Shown in pieces: positions 27,406 through 35,485 of a stretch of 64,000 nucleotides of DNA. This DNA comes from Bacteroidota bacterium (lineage in GTDB: Bacteria; Bacteroidota; Bacteroidia; 2-12-FULL-35-15). Positions within the stretch are counted from its first letter, which is position 1, and each line of letters starts with the position of its first letter. The notes beneath the pieces were generated by a model. That model saw only the letters and a list, made by a program, of their open reading frames with translations, was not told where the DNA came from and made no database searches. Position numbers and translations under genes: made by a program. The DNA is taken from positions 36,539-100,538 of the forward strand of contig CANIQT010000015.1 of assembly GCA_947469885.1 (NCBI GenBank), read 5' to 3'.

Positions 27406-28314
27406 ATGAAAAAGACCTTTTCTTTCTTTCTTCTCTTTTCGTTGCTGTATTTGGCTTCTGCCAACACAGTTGCTAGCCCTATTGATTTCACCAATCCCTA
27501 CACCGAGCCTACCGACACTGTACCTTACATTTTTAACGAAGAAGAATTGCCATCGTGTAACGACACGCTTGCGCTTTCTCCCGCTTTCGATTTATACGAA
27601 GACTGGGACACCGAAAATATTCATTTCAGAAAATGTAATATTGATTCGTTAAGAGAAATTTCAAAAAAGATTACCCTGTGCGACAACAACAGTTGTGGTT
27701 ATGTTCATCCTTTTCAAGGCAAAGTAACTTGTCCGTTTGGTGCTCACCGCAGGTATTATCATTGTGGAGTAGATATAGATTTAGAAACAGGCGACAAGGT
27801 GATGGCTGCTTTTGATGGCAAGGTTCGTATTGCTAAAAAAAGTTCTTCGTATGGCAATATTGTTGTAATTCGTCATAGCAATGGGTTAGAAACCTATTAT
27901 GCTCATCTTTCGAAAATAAAAGTAGAAGTTGGTCAGGAAGTATTTGCGGGAGATATTGTCGGATTAGGTGGTAATACAGGTAATTCAAGAGGAAGCCATT
28001 TGCATTTCGAAGTTCGTTATTTGGGTCAAGCTATTAATCCTGCTGATATTATTTCGTTTACAGATGACAAACTGATTTCTGACACCTTGCAAATAAACAA
28101 ACAAACGTTTAACTATTTAGCTAAAGGTAAAAAAGCAGCCAACTCAACAGCAAACGCTGGAAAATTGTTGGCTGGTAATGTTTATGTAATAAAATCAGGA
28201 GATTCGCTTTCGGCTATTGCACGCAAATATGGAACTTCTATTGATTTGCTTTGCAAAAAAAATAAACTCAGCAAAACCACTATTTTGCAATTAGGTCAGA
28301 AAATAAAGATTTAA
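27406..28314 (+). CDS. M23 family metallopeptidase with C-terminal LysM
   Basis: The 302-residue protein has a signal peptide (residues 1-23). The M23 lysostaphin-like domain lies at about residues 100-215: FQGKVTCPFG, HCGVDIDLETGD (first zinc ligands), YYAHLSKI and SHLHFEVRY with the HxH ligand. A LysM domain follows at about 260-302 (VYVIKSGDSLSAIARKYG). It probably cleaves or remodels peptidoglycan cross-links in the periplasm. A paralogue with the same order is encoded 4 kb away (31904-32902). Confidence 0.93.
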   Translation: MKKTFSFFLLFSLLYLASANTVASPIDFTNPYTEPTDTVPYIFNEEELPSCNDTLALSPAFDLYEDWDTENIHFRKCNIDSLREISKKITLCDNNSCGYVHPFQGKVTCPFGAHRRYYHCGVDIDLETGDKVMAAFDGKVRIAKKSSSYGNIVVIRHSNGLETYYAHLSKIKVEVGQEVFAGDIVGLGGNTGNSRGSHLHFEVRYLGQAINPADIISFTDDKLISDTLQINKQTFNYLAKGKKAANSTANAGKLLAGNVYVIKSGDSLSAIARKYGTSIDLLCKKNKLSKTTILQLGQKIKI

Positions 28315-28322
28315 TTTATTTT

Positions 28323-30428
28323 TTAAAAACCTTCTTCTTGCCAAATAAACACTTCGTTTTCTAACGAATAATATCCAAACCTTTTATTTTTTTCTGCTTT
28401 GATAATATTTTGATTGATAAAATTAATTTCATCGTATTCGCAGGGCAGCACTTCATCTCCGTTCAAATCTAACAATCCAATTTTTTCGTTCATTGTTATA
28501 ATTGTCCCATTACTTTTCAACTCTTCAAGGTCATCGTAACGAAATTCTTCAAAGGGTTTTCCGGTTTTGCCAATGTATCCTGCTTTGTCATTTTTTTTCA
28601 CCAGAGCTTTTCCATTCACAAAATATCCTGCGGATTGAAATGAATAAGGAATAACTAATTTCATTTTTATATCCACGTATCCCCATTTGCCTTTGTGCTC
28701 CACAGCAGCCATGTTTTCGGAAAAAGGAAACATTTTATCTATGTCCTTAGCGGTGTAAAATTTATTTGTTTTATCAATCAATCCGTGCTTTTTATTTTTT
28801 TCAGCAATGGCAAATCCATTTCTAAATTCGATGGGCGTACCTGTGTAATCATACTCAATAGGAATAATGAGTGAATCGGTATTATCAACAAATCCATATT
28901 GATTGTTTTTTACAACCATAATTAGTTTCTCTGAAAACTCACCCAAAAAATCGTAATCGCATTTCAAAATGTTTTCGCCTTTTGTATTTATGATTCCTAA
29001 TTTTTTCAGTGACTTCACTTTTGCCATTCCTTTTTTAAAATTATCTACCCAATCGTATCGGCAAGGAATAACAATGGTTCCCAACTTATTAATAAATCCG
29101 TTTTGTCCACCCAACTCCACCGAAGCCAATCCTTCTGAAAAATCTCCTGCCTTGGCATAGCCAATGGGCACAACTATGTTGAGTGATTCGTCAATGTATC
29201 CATACTTATCCCCTTTTGCCACAGCCGCCATTCCTTCTTTAAATTCGCCTATTTCGTCATAATCGAAAGGCAATACCACCTTACCCGATTTATTAATAAT
29301 GCCATACTTGTTTTTTTGTTTAACAATGGCTATCCCGTTTTTAAAAGCATTTACTTCTTCGTAAATAAACGGAATTTCTAACTTTCCTGCTTTATCAATA
29401 AAACCTGATTTGCCATTGAGTCCGCACTGTGCAAGTCCTTCCGAAAAATCTTCGACCCACTCATAAATAAATGGTGTGGCACTATGCCCTGTTGTATCCA
29501 CAAATCCCCACTTTGCACGTTCGCGTGCAGGCAATAATTTTTTTTGTGATAATTCAATTTCTGTGTTCACCGATTCGGAAAATGGGTAGTTGGGAAAGTC
29601 CTTTTTAAACTGCAACAAAGAAGAGGTAGTATAGTTGGAAGTATAAATGCCGTAAATATTTTTCCAAGCCGTTTCTAAATTTTTATTGTCAGGATATTTT
29701 TTTACAAATTCAGCATATTCTTTAATCGTTCCGTGCGATGTAGAAAGCAAATAAATTTTATTTTGTGCCTCGTTTCTAAAAGGACCCGTTGGATTTTGTA
29801 ACAAATAATTTTCGTATTCATAAATAGTATTGCTGTTGGTCATAGCCTTATAAAGCGCAGCATCGTAGCGCGTTTTAGCTTCTTTTATTTGTTTCGAATC
29901 GGGATATGTTTGCATAAATATTTTGTAACCAGGATAGGTATCGTCCAGTTTTGCAAACTCAAACGCCATGGCATTGCGCAGTTCGATGGCTTCAAAACAC
30001 TGAGGTGCGGTTACATATCTGGCAATAAACATGTTCAATACATCTAAATCGTTTTTAGATTTATAAATTTCGAAGGCTTTGAGATGAATTAATTCTTTTA
30101 ATGAATCAAGTGATTTGTGTGTAACATTGTATTTAAAATAATTCAGTATTGATTTATGCTCTGCATTTTGAAATGATTTTTCGGACCACAGAATGTACTT
30201 GTAAGCACTGTCGATATTAGAAAATGGGTTATCAGTGCGGTAATAAATAACACTTAATCCAAAAGCAGCTGGGCAGGTTTCGGATTTTAGTGCTTTTTCA
30301 AACAACTGTTTTGCTTCAAAGTAATTGTAAATATGGAGTGCTTCGAATGCTTTCGAAATTTTATCGGCTTTGCAAAAACTGCTGAAGCACATCAAAACAA
30401 CAATTAAAAACAGGTGGATGCTTTTCAT
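28323..30428 (-). CDS. WG-repeat protein with N-terminal helical repeats
   Basis: The 701-residue protein has a signal peptide (residues 1-21). Residues 25-290 are helical and TPR- or SEL1-like (AFEALHIYNYFEAKQLFEKAL, given here as YFEAKQLFEKAL). From about residue 300 there are some eleven WG beta-repeats with units such as KWGFVDTTG, KYGIINKSGKVVLPFDYDEI and KWGYVDIKMKLVIPY. WG repeats are of unknown function and are frequent in secreted Bacteroidota proteins. It is convergent with the M23 gene. Confidence 0.88.
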   Translation of the reverse strand: MKSIHLFLIVVLMCFSSFCKADKISKAFEALHIYNYFEAKQLFEKALKSETCPAAFGLSVIYYRTDNPFSNIDSAYKYILWSEKSFQNAEHKSILNYFKYNVTHKSLDSLKELIHLKAFEIYKSKNDLDVLNMFIARYVTAPQCFEAIELRNAMAFEFAKLDDTYPGYKIFMQTYPDSKQIKEAKTRYDAALYKAMTNSNTIYEYENYLLQNPTGPFRNEAQNKIYLLSTSHGTIKEYAEFVKKYPDNKNLETAWKNIYGIYTSNYTTSSLLQFKKDFPNYPFSESVNTEIELSQKKLLPARERAKWGFVDTTGHSATPFIYEWVEDFSEGLAQCGLNGKSGFIDKAGKLEIPFIYEEVNAFKNGIAIVKQKNKYGIINKSGKVVLPFDYDEIGEFKEGMAAVAKGDKYGYIDESLNIVVPIGYAKAGDFSEGLASVELGGQNGFINKLGTIVIPCRYDWVDNFKKGMAKVKSLKKLGIINTKGENILKCDYDFLGEFSEKLIMVVKNNQYGFVDNTDSLIIPIEYDYTGTPIEFRNGFAIAEKNKKHGLIDKTNKFYTAKDIDKMFPFSENMAAVEHKGKWGYVDIKMKLVIPYSFQSAGYFVNGKALVKKNDKAGYIGKTGKPFEEFRYDDLEELKSNGTIITMNEKIGLLDLNGDEVLPCEYDEINFINQNIIKAEKNKRFGYYSLENEVFIWQEEGF

Positions 30429-30550
30429 ACTTATTTTAAAATTTGTCGCAAAATTAACAATCTCATGTAATTTGTTTGTTTATTTTTTTCGAAGAGGGTT
30501 ATAAAGTGTAATTTCGCGGTTTAATAATTCATCAATAAAAATAAAACCTC

Positions 30551-30748
30551 ATGTTTTCGAAAGGACAATTAATTTTTGCATTGGTATTTTTTATCGGTTT
30601 TGTAATTGCAATTGTAGTTGCATTTATGAAAGATAAAAAAGGGAATGGCTCTTATTTTAAAGGGAGTTATAAAATATTGCTGTTCTCGGTTTTTGTTTTT
30701 TTTGCACTGTTTGCTATTGTAAAAGTGAAGCATATTTTTTTTCCATAA
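30551..30748 (+). CDS. Small two-helix membrane protein
   Basis: A 65-residue protein with two hydrophobic helices (about residues 8-25 and 42-60) and a basic loop (MKDKKGNGSYFKGSYK). A strong terminator follows the stop directly, which supports a real transcription unit. I cannot assign a function. Confidence 0.65.
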   Translation: MFSKGQLIFALVFFIGFVIAIVVAFMKDKKGNGSYFKGSYKILLFSVFVFFALFAIVKVKHIFFP

Positions 30749-30785
30749 AAAAAATCCCGCCCTTTTTCGAGAGCGGGATTTTTTT
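30747..30785 (+). terminator. Rho-independent terminator
   Basis: AATCCCGC pairs with GCGGGATT across a 12-nt loop. An A-run precedes and a T-run follows (stem about 30748-30760 with 30773-30785), so it may work on both strands. Confidence 0.85.
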
Positions 30786-31089
30786 GATTCCTGATTCTTA
30801 TGTCTTGATTCTTTTTATTGTGCCGAAACAATAACAGGGCCGCTGTAAATAATATCTTTATCAGTGCCCATTGCAAACGAAACCATTTTATAATCCACTT
30901 TACTTTGCAAACCCTAAATTACACCATCCCTTTGTGCAGCATGATAACAATCTGTAAGCATAAAATTCTGTTTGCGATTTAGTTCCTTCTTTTACCAATT
31001 TTCAATCAAAGCCATTCACTCCTCTCACAAAAAACAGTTGTATTGTAAAATGTTGTACCTTTGTACTTGAATTTCAAGGTTATGAAAAC
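30786..31089. other. Intergenic region with a decayed coding remnant
   Basis: On the minus strand 30913-30815 reads GLQSKVDYKMVSFAMGTDKD then IIYSGPVIVSAQ and a stop. A second minus-strand frame just upstream reads MLTDCYHAAQRDGVI and then a stop. The pieces look like the C-terminus of a broken protein, in two frames. I cannot name the parent family with confidence. The last 40 bp hold the promoter of the next gene. Confidence 0.3.
31056..31063 (+). promoter_or_regulatory. Minus-7 element TACCTTTG
   Basis: TACCTTTG lies 26 nt upstream of the ATG at 31090. Confidence 0.55.
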
Positions 31090-31893
31090 ATGAAAAACAT
31101 TTTTCTTTTATTCATCTTTCTTTTATTTACTTCCCAAATTACTTCGGCAGGCACTCTTGTTGTAGAAGGAAAATATCAAAATCAAAATTTATATGTACTT
31201 AACGGACCGGTTGAAAACGGTGTGGGCTTTTGTACTTATGAGGTATCTATTAACGGCAAAATTACTACTGACGAAGTAAATTCAAGTTCATTCGAAATTG
31301 ATTTTTCTCAATTCGGCATTCAACCAGGCACTCAGGTAATTGTAAAAATTGAACACAAGGATGATTGTAGTCCAAAGGTGATCAATCCCGAAGTCTTGCA
31401 GCCCCATGCAACTTTTGAAGTAGTGGAAATTAATATAGACAAAAATGCAATACTAAACTGGTCAACCAAAAATGAGATGGGTTCTTTACCTTTTATTGTA
31501 GAGCAGTTTCGCTGGCATAAGTGGATTGAAATTGGCGAAGTAACAGGCAAAGGAAATATCGAAAAAAATAATTATGCGTTTAAAGTACTGCTTCACTCGG
31601 GCGAAAATAAATTTCGTGTTCGTCAGATAGGTTATGGTGGCATTACAAAAAAATCGAGTGCTGTCACTTATATTTCGAGTGTTGTCGAACCTACATATAT
31701 AATGGGAAAAGATACGCGTGATATTTTGTTTTCGGGCGAAACGCTTTATGAAATATACGATGCTTACGGAAAAATTGTGAAGCGGGGGTATGGTAAAAAT
31801 GTAGATATTACAAATCTTGAGAAGGGCAATTACTATTTGTGTTATGATAACATTATTACCGATTTCAGAAAAAAAGGCAAGCCAAAGTATTAG
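31090..31893 (+). CDS. Secreted protein of a Bacteroidota-specific family
   Basis: The 267-residue protein has a signal peptide (residues 1-20, ending ITSAG). The conserved beginning GTLVVEGKYQNQNLYV and GVGFCTYEVSINGKITTDEV belong to a family of secreted Bacteroidota proteins of unknown function. The C-terminus (YEIYDAYGKIVKRGYG, ITNLEKGNYYLCYDN) resembles a type A T9SS sorting domain but ends with an extra basic tail. An outer-surface location by T9SS is plausible, not proven. Confidence 0.75.
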   Translation: MKNIFLLFIFLLFTSQITSAGTLVVEGKYQNQNLYVLNGPVENGVGFCTYEVSINGKITTDEVNSSSFEIDFSQFGIQPGTQVIVKIEHKDDCSPKVINPEVLQPHATFEVVEINIDKNAILNWSTKNEMGSLPFIVEQFRWHKWIEIGEVTGKGNIEKNNYAFKVLLHSGENKFRVRQIGYGGITKKSSAVTYISSVVEPTYIMGKDTRDILFSGETLYEIYDAYGKIVKRGYGKNVDITNLEKGNYYLCYDNIITDFRKKGKPKY

Positions 31894-31903
31894 TAATACA
31901 ACA

Positions 31904-32902
31904 TTACTGCATCACATTTATTTTCTGTCCAGCTTTTAGTTTCACCCATCCGCTCGTAAATCCATTTATTTCTTTTATTGATTTTGTAGAGGTTCCAAAG
32001 TGTTTTGCAATTCCAAAAAGGGTATCTCCTTTTTCAATTGTATAAATTTTTCCATCCTTTGGAAAAGCAGTAAGTCCCCATCTTGTATTTTTAATTACCA
32101 ATGCGTTGCACAATAATTTTTGTTCAGGAAAAGAAATCAAGTATTTAGGATTTAAAGGCGCGCCCTTAAAACGAACTTCGAAATGCAGATGCGGTGCAGT
32201 TGAAATGCCTGTGCTACCGCCCAAACCAATAACCTGACCGGCAATAACTACCTGCCCTGGTTTTACTTTTATTTTCGAAAGATGAGCATACACCGTTTCT
32301 AGTCCGTTATAATGGCGGATGATAACCACATTTCCATATCCATTTGCATTGCGAGCAAATCTAACTTTACCGTCAAAGGCAGCAGCAATTTTATCACCTC
32401 TGTTTAAGTGAATGTCCACTCCATTGTGTTGAGCGCTGTCTCTCCAGCCAAAATCGGAAGTAACACTGCCGTTGAACGGATGAAAATAATCATCGAAACC
32501 TTTTTCGTTCAACGTAAGAATAATGGAAGTATCGCCTTTCATTTTCAACATATCCTGAGGAGGAAATAATTTATCTATTTCCCAGCACGAATAAAATTCG
32601 GAAGAAGGAAATTCCACCGAATCGCTGGTTTTAGAATGAGAAGTATTGGTATTGTTCAATCGGGCAATTGCTAATTTTATTTCATTTATCAATCCAAGAG
32701 GTAACACATCCATTTGAAAAAGGGAATCAATTAAAGCAGAAAGTTGCTCTTCATTCGTTGACTCGATTGATTTATATTGTTTTGCTTCCGTGGGAGAAGA
32801 AGTAGTAAGAAGAGTATCCTGAGTGGAATTCAGATTGGTATTGGCAAAAGAAGGAATGCAAAAACAAAAAAGAAAAATAACAATTAAAAAAACACGAAAC
32901 AT
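31904..32902 (-). CDS. M23 family metallopeptidase with C-terminal LysM (paralogue)
   Basis: From the ATG at 32902 the product is 332 residues with a signal peptide (MFRVFLIVIFLFCFCIPSFA). The M23 domain has HPFNGSVTSDFGWRD, HNGVDIHLNRGDK, VYAHLSKIK and PHLHFEVRF; the LysM is at the C-terminus (YTIEKGDTLFGIAKHFG). It is a paralogue of the protein at 27406-28314. A longer frame to 33055 overlaps the aminotransferase gene and contains the promoter element at 32959-32966, so the shorter start is preferred. Confidence 0.92.
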   Translation of the reverse strand: MFRVFLIVIFLFCFCIPSFANTNLNSTQDTLLTTSSPTEAKQYKSIESTNEEQLSALIDSLFQMDVLPLGLINEIKLAIARLNNTNTSHSKTSDSVEFPSSEFYSCWEIDKLFPPQDMLKMKGDTSIILTLNEKGFDDYFHPFNGSVTSDFGWRDSAQHNGVDIHLNRGDKIAAAFDGKVRFARNANGYGNVVIIRHYNGLETVYAHLSKIKVKPGQVVIAGQVIGLGGSTGISTAPHLHFEVRFKGAPLNPKYLISFPEQKLLCNALVIKNTRWGLTAFPKDGKIYTIEKGDTLFGIAKHFGTSTKSIKEINGFTSGWVKLKAGQKINVMQ

Positions 32903-32938
32903 TTTAAAAGTAGTAAAACAGTTGATTACAATAAGCTT

Positions 32939-32966
32939 CCCGAAAATTTTCGGGGTGGCAAAAGTA
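32939..32966 (-). promoter_or_regulatory. Promoter and 16-bp palindrome before the second M23 gene
   Basis: On the minus strand TACTTTTG (32966-32959) matches the minus-7 element. In the leader just downstream is the perfect palindrome CCCGAAAATTTTCGGG (32939-32954). Confidence 0.5.
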
Positions 32967-33009
32967 AAACTTTTCGGGAAATAAAAAAGAAGAAACGGGA
33001 AAAAATATC

Positions 33010-34209
33010 TTAGTTCACTTTTCCGGGATACACCTGCAATGCCTTTTCTAAGCAAGTCATGGCTTTGGTAAGTGCTTCTTTGTTGATCACATAAGCCAAT
33101 CGTACTTCATTGATACCCGAGCCCGGAGTGGAATAAAAACCTGTAGCAGGAGCCAACATAACGGTTTCTCCATTGTATTCGAACGATTCGAGCAACCACT
33201 GACAAAATTTATCAGCATTATCAATTGGCAAACGAGCAATGCAATAAAATGCACCACTTGGCTTAGGGCAAAACACACCTTCCATTTTATTTAATGCTTC
33301 AACCACCAAATTTCTGCGCTCCACATATTCTTTCTGCACTTTATCAAAATATTCTTTTGGGGTGTCCAAAGCTGCCTCGGCTCCAATTTGTCCAAATGTT
33401 GGTGGACTCAAACGAGCCTGTGCAAATTTCATTGCAGTTGCCATCACTTCTTTATTTTTCGAAATTAATGCGCCAATCCTTGCACCACAAGCACTGTATC
33501 GTTTAGAAATAGAATCTAACAAAACAATATTGTTGTCAATACCTTCGAGGTGCATCACCGACACATATTCTTTTCCATCGTAACAAAACTCACGATATAC
33601 TTCATCACTCAGCAAAAACAAATCGTATTTTATAACCAATTGTTTCAGCAATTCCAGTTCTTCCCGCGAATACAAATACCCTGTAGGGTTTCCAGGATTA
33701 CAAATCATAATCCCTTTTGTTTTTGGAGTAATTAGTTTTTCAAATTCGGAAATGGATGGCAATGCAAAACCACTTTCGATGCTAGATTTAACGGGCTTTA
33801 CAATTACATCGGCAGCACACGAAAAGCCATTGTAGTTGGCATAAAAAGGTTCAGGAATAATAATTTCATCACCCGCATTAAAACAAGTCATCATTGCTAT
33901 TTCAATTGCTTCGGAACCTCCTGTAGTAATCATAATATCGCTCCAGTCAATGTTAATTTTAAATCCGTTATAGTAACCAGCCAATTTTTTACGATACGAT
34001 TCGAACCCGGCAGAATGCGAATATTCAAGTATTTTAATCTCTGAATTTTTAATTGCATTCAATAACGTAGATGGAGTTTCGATGTCGGGCTGACCGATAT
34101 TGAGATGATATATTTTTTTACCTGCTTTTTTAGCGGTTTCGGCATAAGGCACCAGTTTACGGATGGGCGAAGCTGGCATGGTGTTTCCTTTGATAGATAC
34201 TTTTGGCAT
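33010..34209 (-). CDS. PLP-dependent aminotransferase, class I/II
   Basis: The 399-residue enzyme has the fold type I aminotransferase pattern. YHLNIGQPDIETP is near the N-terminus, ITTGGSEAIEIAMM binds the cofactor phosphate, and MICNPGNPTGYLYS holds the conserved NPTG. LLSDEVYREF supplies the ring-contacting Asp and Tyr, and LLDSISKRYSACGARIG contains the Schiff-base lysine. The C-terminal EVRLAYVI holds the substrate-binding Arg. It belongs to the aspartate-aminotransferase-like group; the amino-acid substrate cannot be fixed from sequence alone. Confidence 0.92.
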   Translation of the reverse strand: MPKVSIKGNTMPASPIRKLVPYAETAKKAGKKIYHLNIGQPDIETPSTLLNAIKNSEIKILEYSHSAGFESYRKKLAGYYNGFKINIDWSDIMITTGGSEAIEIAMMTCFNAGDEIIIPEPFYANYNGFSCAADVIVKPVKSSIESGFALPSISEFEKLITPKTKGIMICNPGNPTGYLYSREELELLKQLVIKYDLFLLSDEVYREFCYDGKEYVSVMHLEGIDNNIVLLDSISKRYSACGARIGALISKNKEVMATAMKFAQARLSPPTFGQIGAEAALDTPKEYFDKVQKEYVERRNLVVEALNKMEGVFCPKPSGAFYCIARLPIDNADKFCQWLLESFEYNGETVMLAPATGFYSTPGSGINEVRLAYVINKEALTKAMTCLEKALQVYPGKVN

Positions 34210-34260
34210 TTTATTTATTTTAAAAAGTGTGCAAAGGTAGTATTTAGTGGTAAAACGACA

Positions 34261-34294
34261 AATCCCCCTTTGAACTTAATCAAAGAGGGGATTT
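34261..34294. terminator. GC-rich hairpin between aminotransferase and DUF1573 genes
   Basis: AATCCCCCTTTGA pairs, with one bulge, with TCAAAGAGGGGATT. It lies after the stop of the DUF1573 pair and before the aminotransferase start on the minus strand. It also resembles the REP-like palindromes of this window. Confidence 0.5.
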
Positions 34295-34315
34295 GAAGAG
34301 ATACTAAAAAACTAA

Positions 34316-34783
34316 TTAGTGTTTTGGTTCTGCTACCGGAGTAGGAGAAAATGGATTTGTAGCCGGGTCTGGTGTTGGGTCAGGCTTAACAGTTCCAGTA
34401 ATTTTAAGCACTTTAGATGGAACATCAGCATTTGATGTAATCGTAACTGTTTTATCAAAGTGACCTACTCTGTCTGTAGCATAATGTACTTTAATAACTG
34501 CTGATTCGCCTGGCTTAATTGGCTCTTTTGGAGCTGTTGGCACTGTACATCCGCAAGAACCGGTTGCAGCTGAAATAATTAATGGCTCTTTACCCACGTT
34601 GGTAAACTTGAATTCTCGGTTACCATCTGCGTTGTGTTCAATTGTACCATAATCGATCTCTTCAGTCACAAACTTGAACTTTGGAGCATTAGGGTTAACT
34701 GCATTGGGAGTTGTTGTTTCTTGTGCATTTGCACCTGCTGCAATGCACATCATTAATCCGATTGTAAAAATTGTTTTTTTCAT
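34316..34783 (-). CDS. DUF1573 secreted protein (downstream copy)
   Basis: The 155-residue protein has a signal peptide (residues 1-20) and one DUF1573 Ig-like domain: FVTEEIDYGTIEHNADG, FKFTNVGKEPLIISAA, the GSCGCTVP motif, and HFDKTVTITSNAD. The tail is Pro-rich (PDPTPDPATNPFSPTP). DUF1573 proteins are periplasmic or surface Ig-like proteins of unknown role. It is a tandem paralogue of the gene 70 bp upstream. Confidence 0.88.
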   Translation of the reverse strand: MKKTIFTIGLMMCIAAGANAQETTTPNAVNPNAPKFKFVTEEIDYGTIEHNADGNREFKFTNVGKEPLIISAATGSCGCTVPTAPKEPIKPGESAVIKVHYATDRVGHFDKTVTITSNADVPSKVLKITGTVKPDPTPDPATNPFSPTPVAEPKH

Positions 34784-34853
34784 TGTTTTTGATTGTTTTT
34801 AGTTAATTGTTTTAGTTAATTGTTTATTGTTGTTGATTGTTTGGTATTTAAAA

Positions 34854-35342
34854 TTAATGCTTTTCGAAAGGTGTTGCACCATCATCTTTTTTTCCATTTG
34901 TCGGAAATGTTTCTTCAATTGGCGCTGGTTGAACTACTCCTTTAATTGTTATCACTTTTTCAGGTGTTTTAGAATTAGAAGTAATGGTTACTGTTTTTGT
35001 AAAGTTTCCTGCACGTTTAGTATCGTAAGTAACCTTAATAACATTTGATTCACCCGGTTTAATTGGAACATCTTTTGGGTAAGTTGGTACTGTACAACCA
35101 CACGAACCTTTTGCGTTCGATATAATCAAAGGCTCTTTACCTGTGTTTTTAAATTTGAATTCGTAAGTGCCATTACCTGCATAATCAATGGTTCCGAAAT
35201 CATGAACATCTGTTTCAAAGTTCATTTCGGCAAGACTTGTGGAAGCAGCAGGATTTGCAACTTCTATTTTTCCTGCATCTTGTGCATTTACAAAAACTGT
35301 AGTGATTAGTAACGCGCTGATTGTAAAAATTATTTTTTTCAT
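34854..35342 (-). CDS. DUF1573 secreted protein (upstream copy)
   Basis: The 162-residue protein has a signal peptide (residues 1-20), then FETDVHDFGTIDYAGNGTY, FKFKNTGKEPLIISNA, GSCGCTVPTYP and NFTKTVTITSNSK, the same order as its neighbour. The two copies differ most at the N- and C-terminal tails. The genes are separated by 70 bp of T-rich repeats, and their products probably have related roles in the envelope. Confidence 0.88.
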   Translation of the reverse strand: MKKIIFTISALLITTVFVNAQDAGKIEVANPAASTSLAEMNFETDVHDFGTIDYAGNGTYEFKFKNTGKEPLIISNAKGSCGCTVPTYPKDVPIKPGESNVIKVTYDTKRAGNFTKTVTITSNSKTPEKVITIKGVVQPAPIEETFPTNGKKDDGATPFEKH

Positions 35343-35440
35343 AATGTATAATCTAAACTTTTTAGTTGGTTAAATTTTACTGTTAAACTATTCGCCAAAA
35401 CCGTGCCAAAATCAAAAAACCATAGAAAATTTATTTTTTG

Positions 35441-35448
35441 TAGTTTTG
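35441..35448 (+). promoter_or_regulatory. Minus-7 element TAGTTTTG
   Basis: TAGTTTTG lies 37 nt upstream of the valS start codon. Confidence 0.5.
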
Positions 35449-35485
35449 CCGTTCAAATTTCGGAACGCAAAGAAACTAAATATAT

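Noticed and set aside
32903..33055. N-terminal extension of the second M23 protein
   Set aside because: It would overlap the aminotransferase gene and include the promoter element; the signal peptide starts cleanly at 32902.
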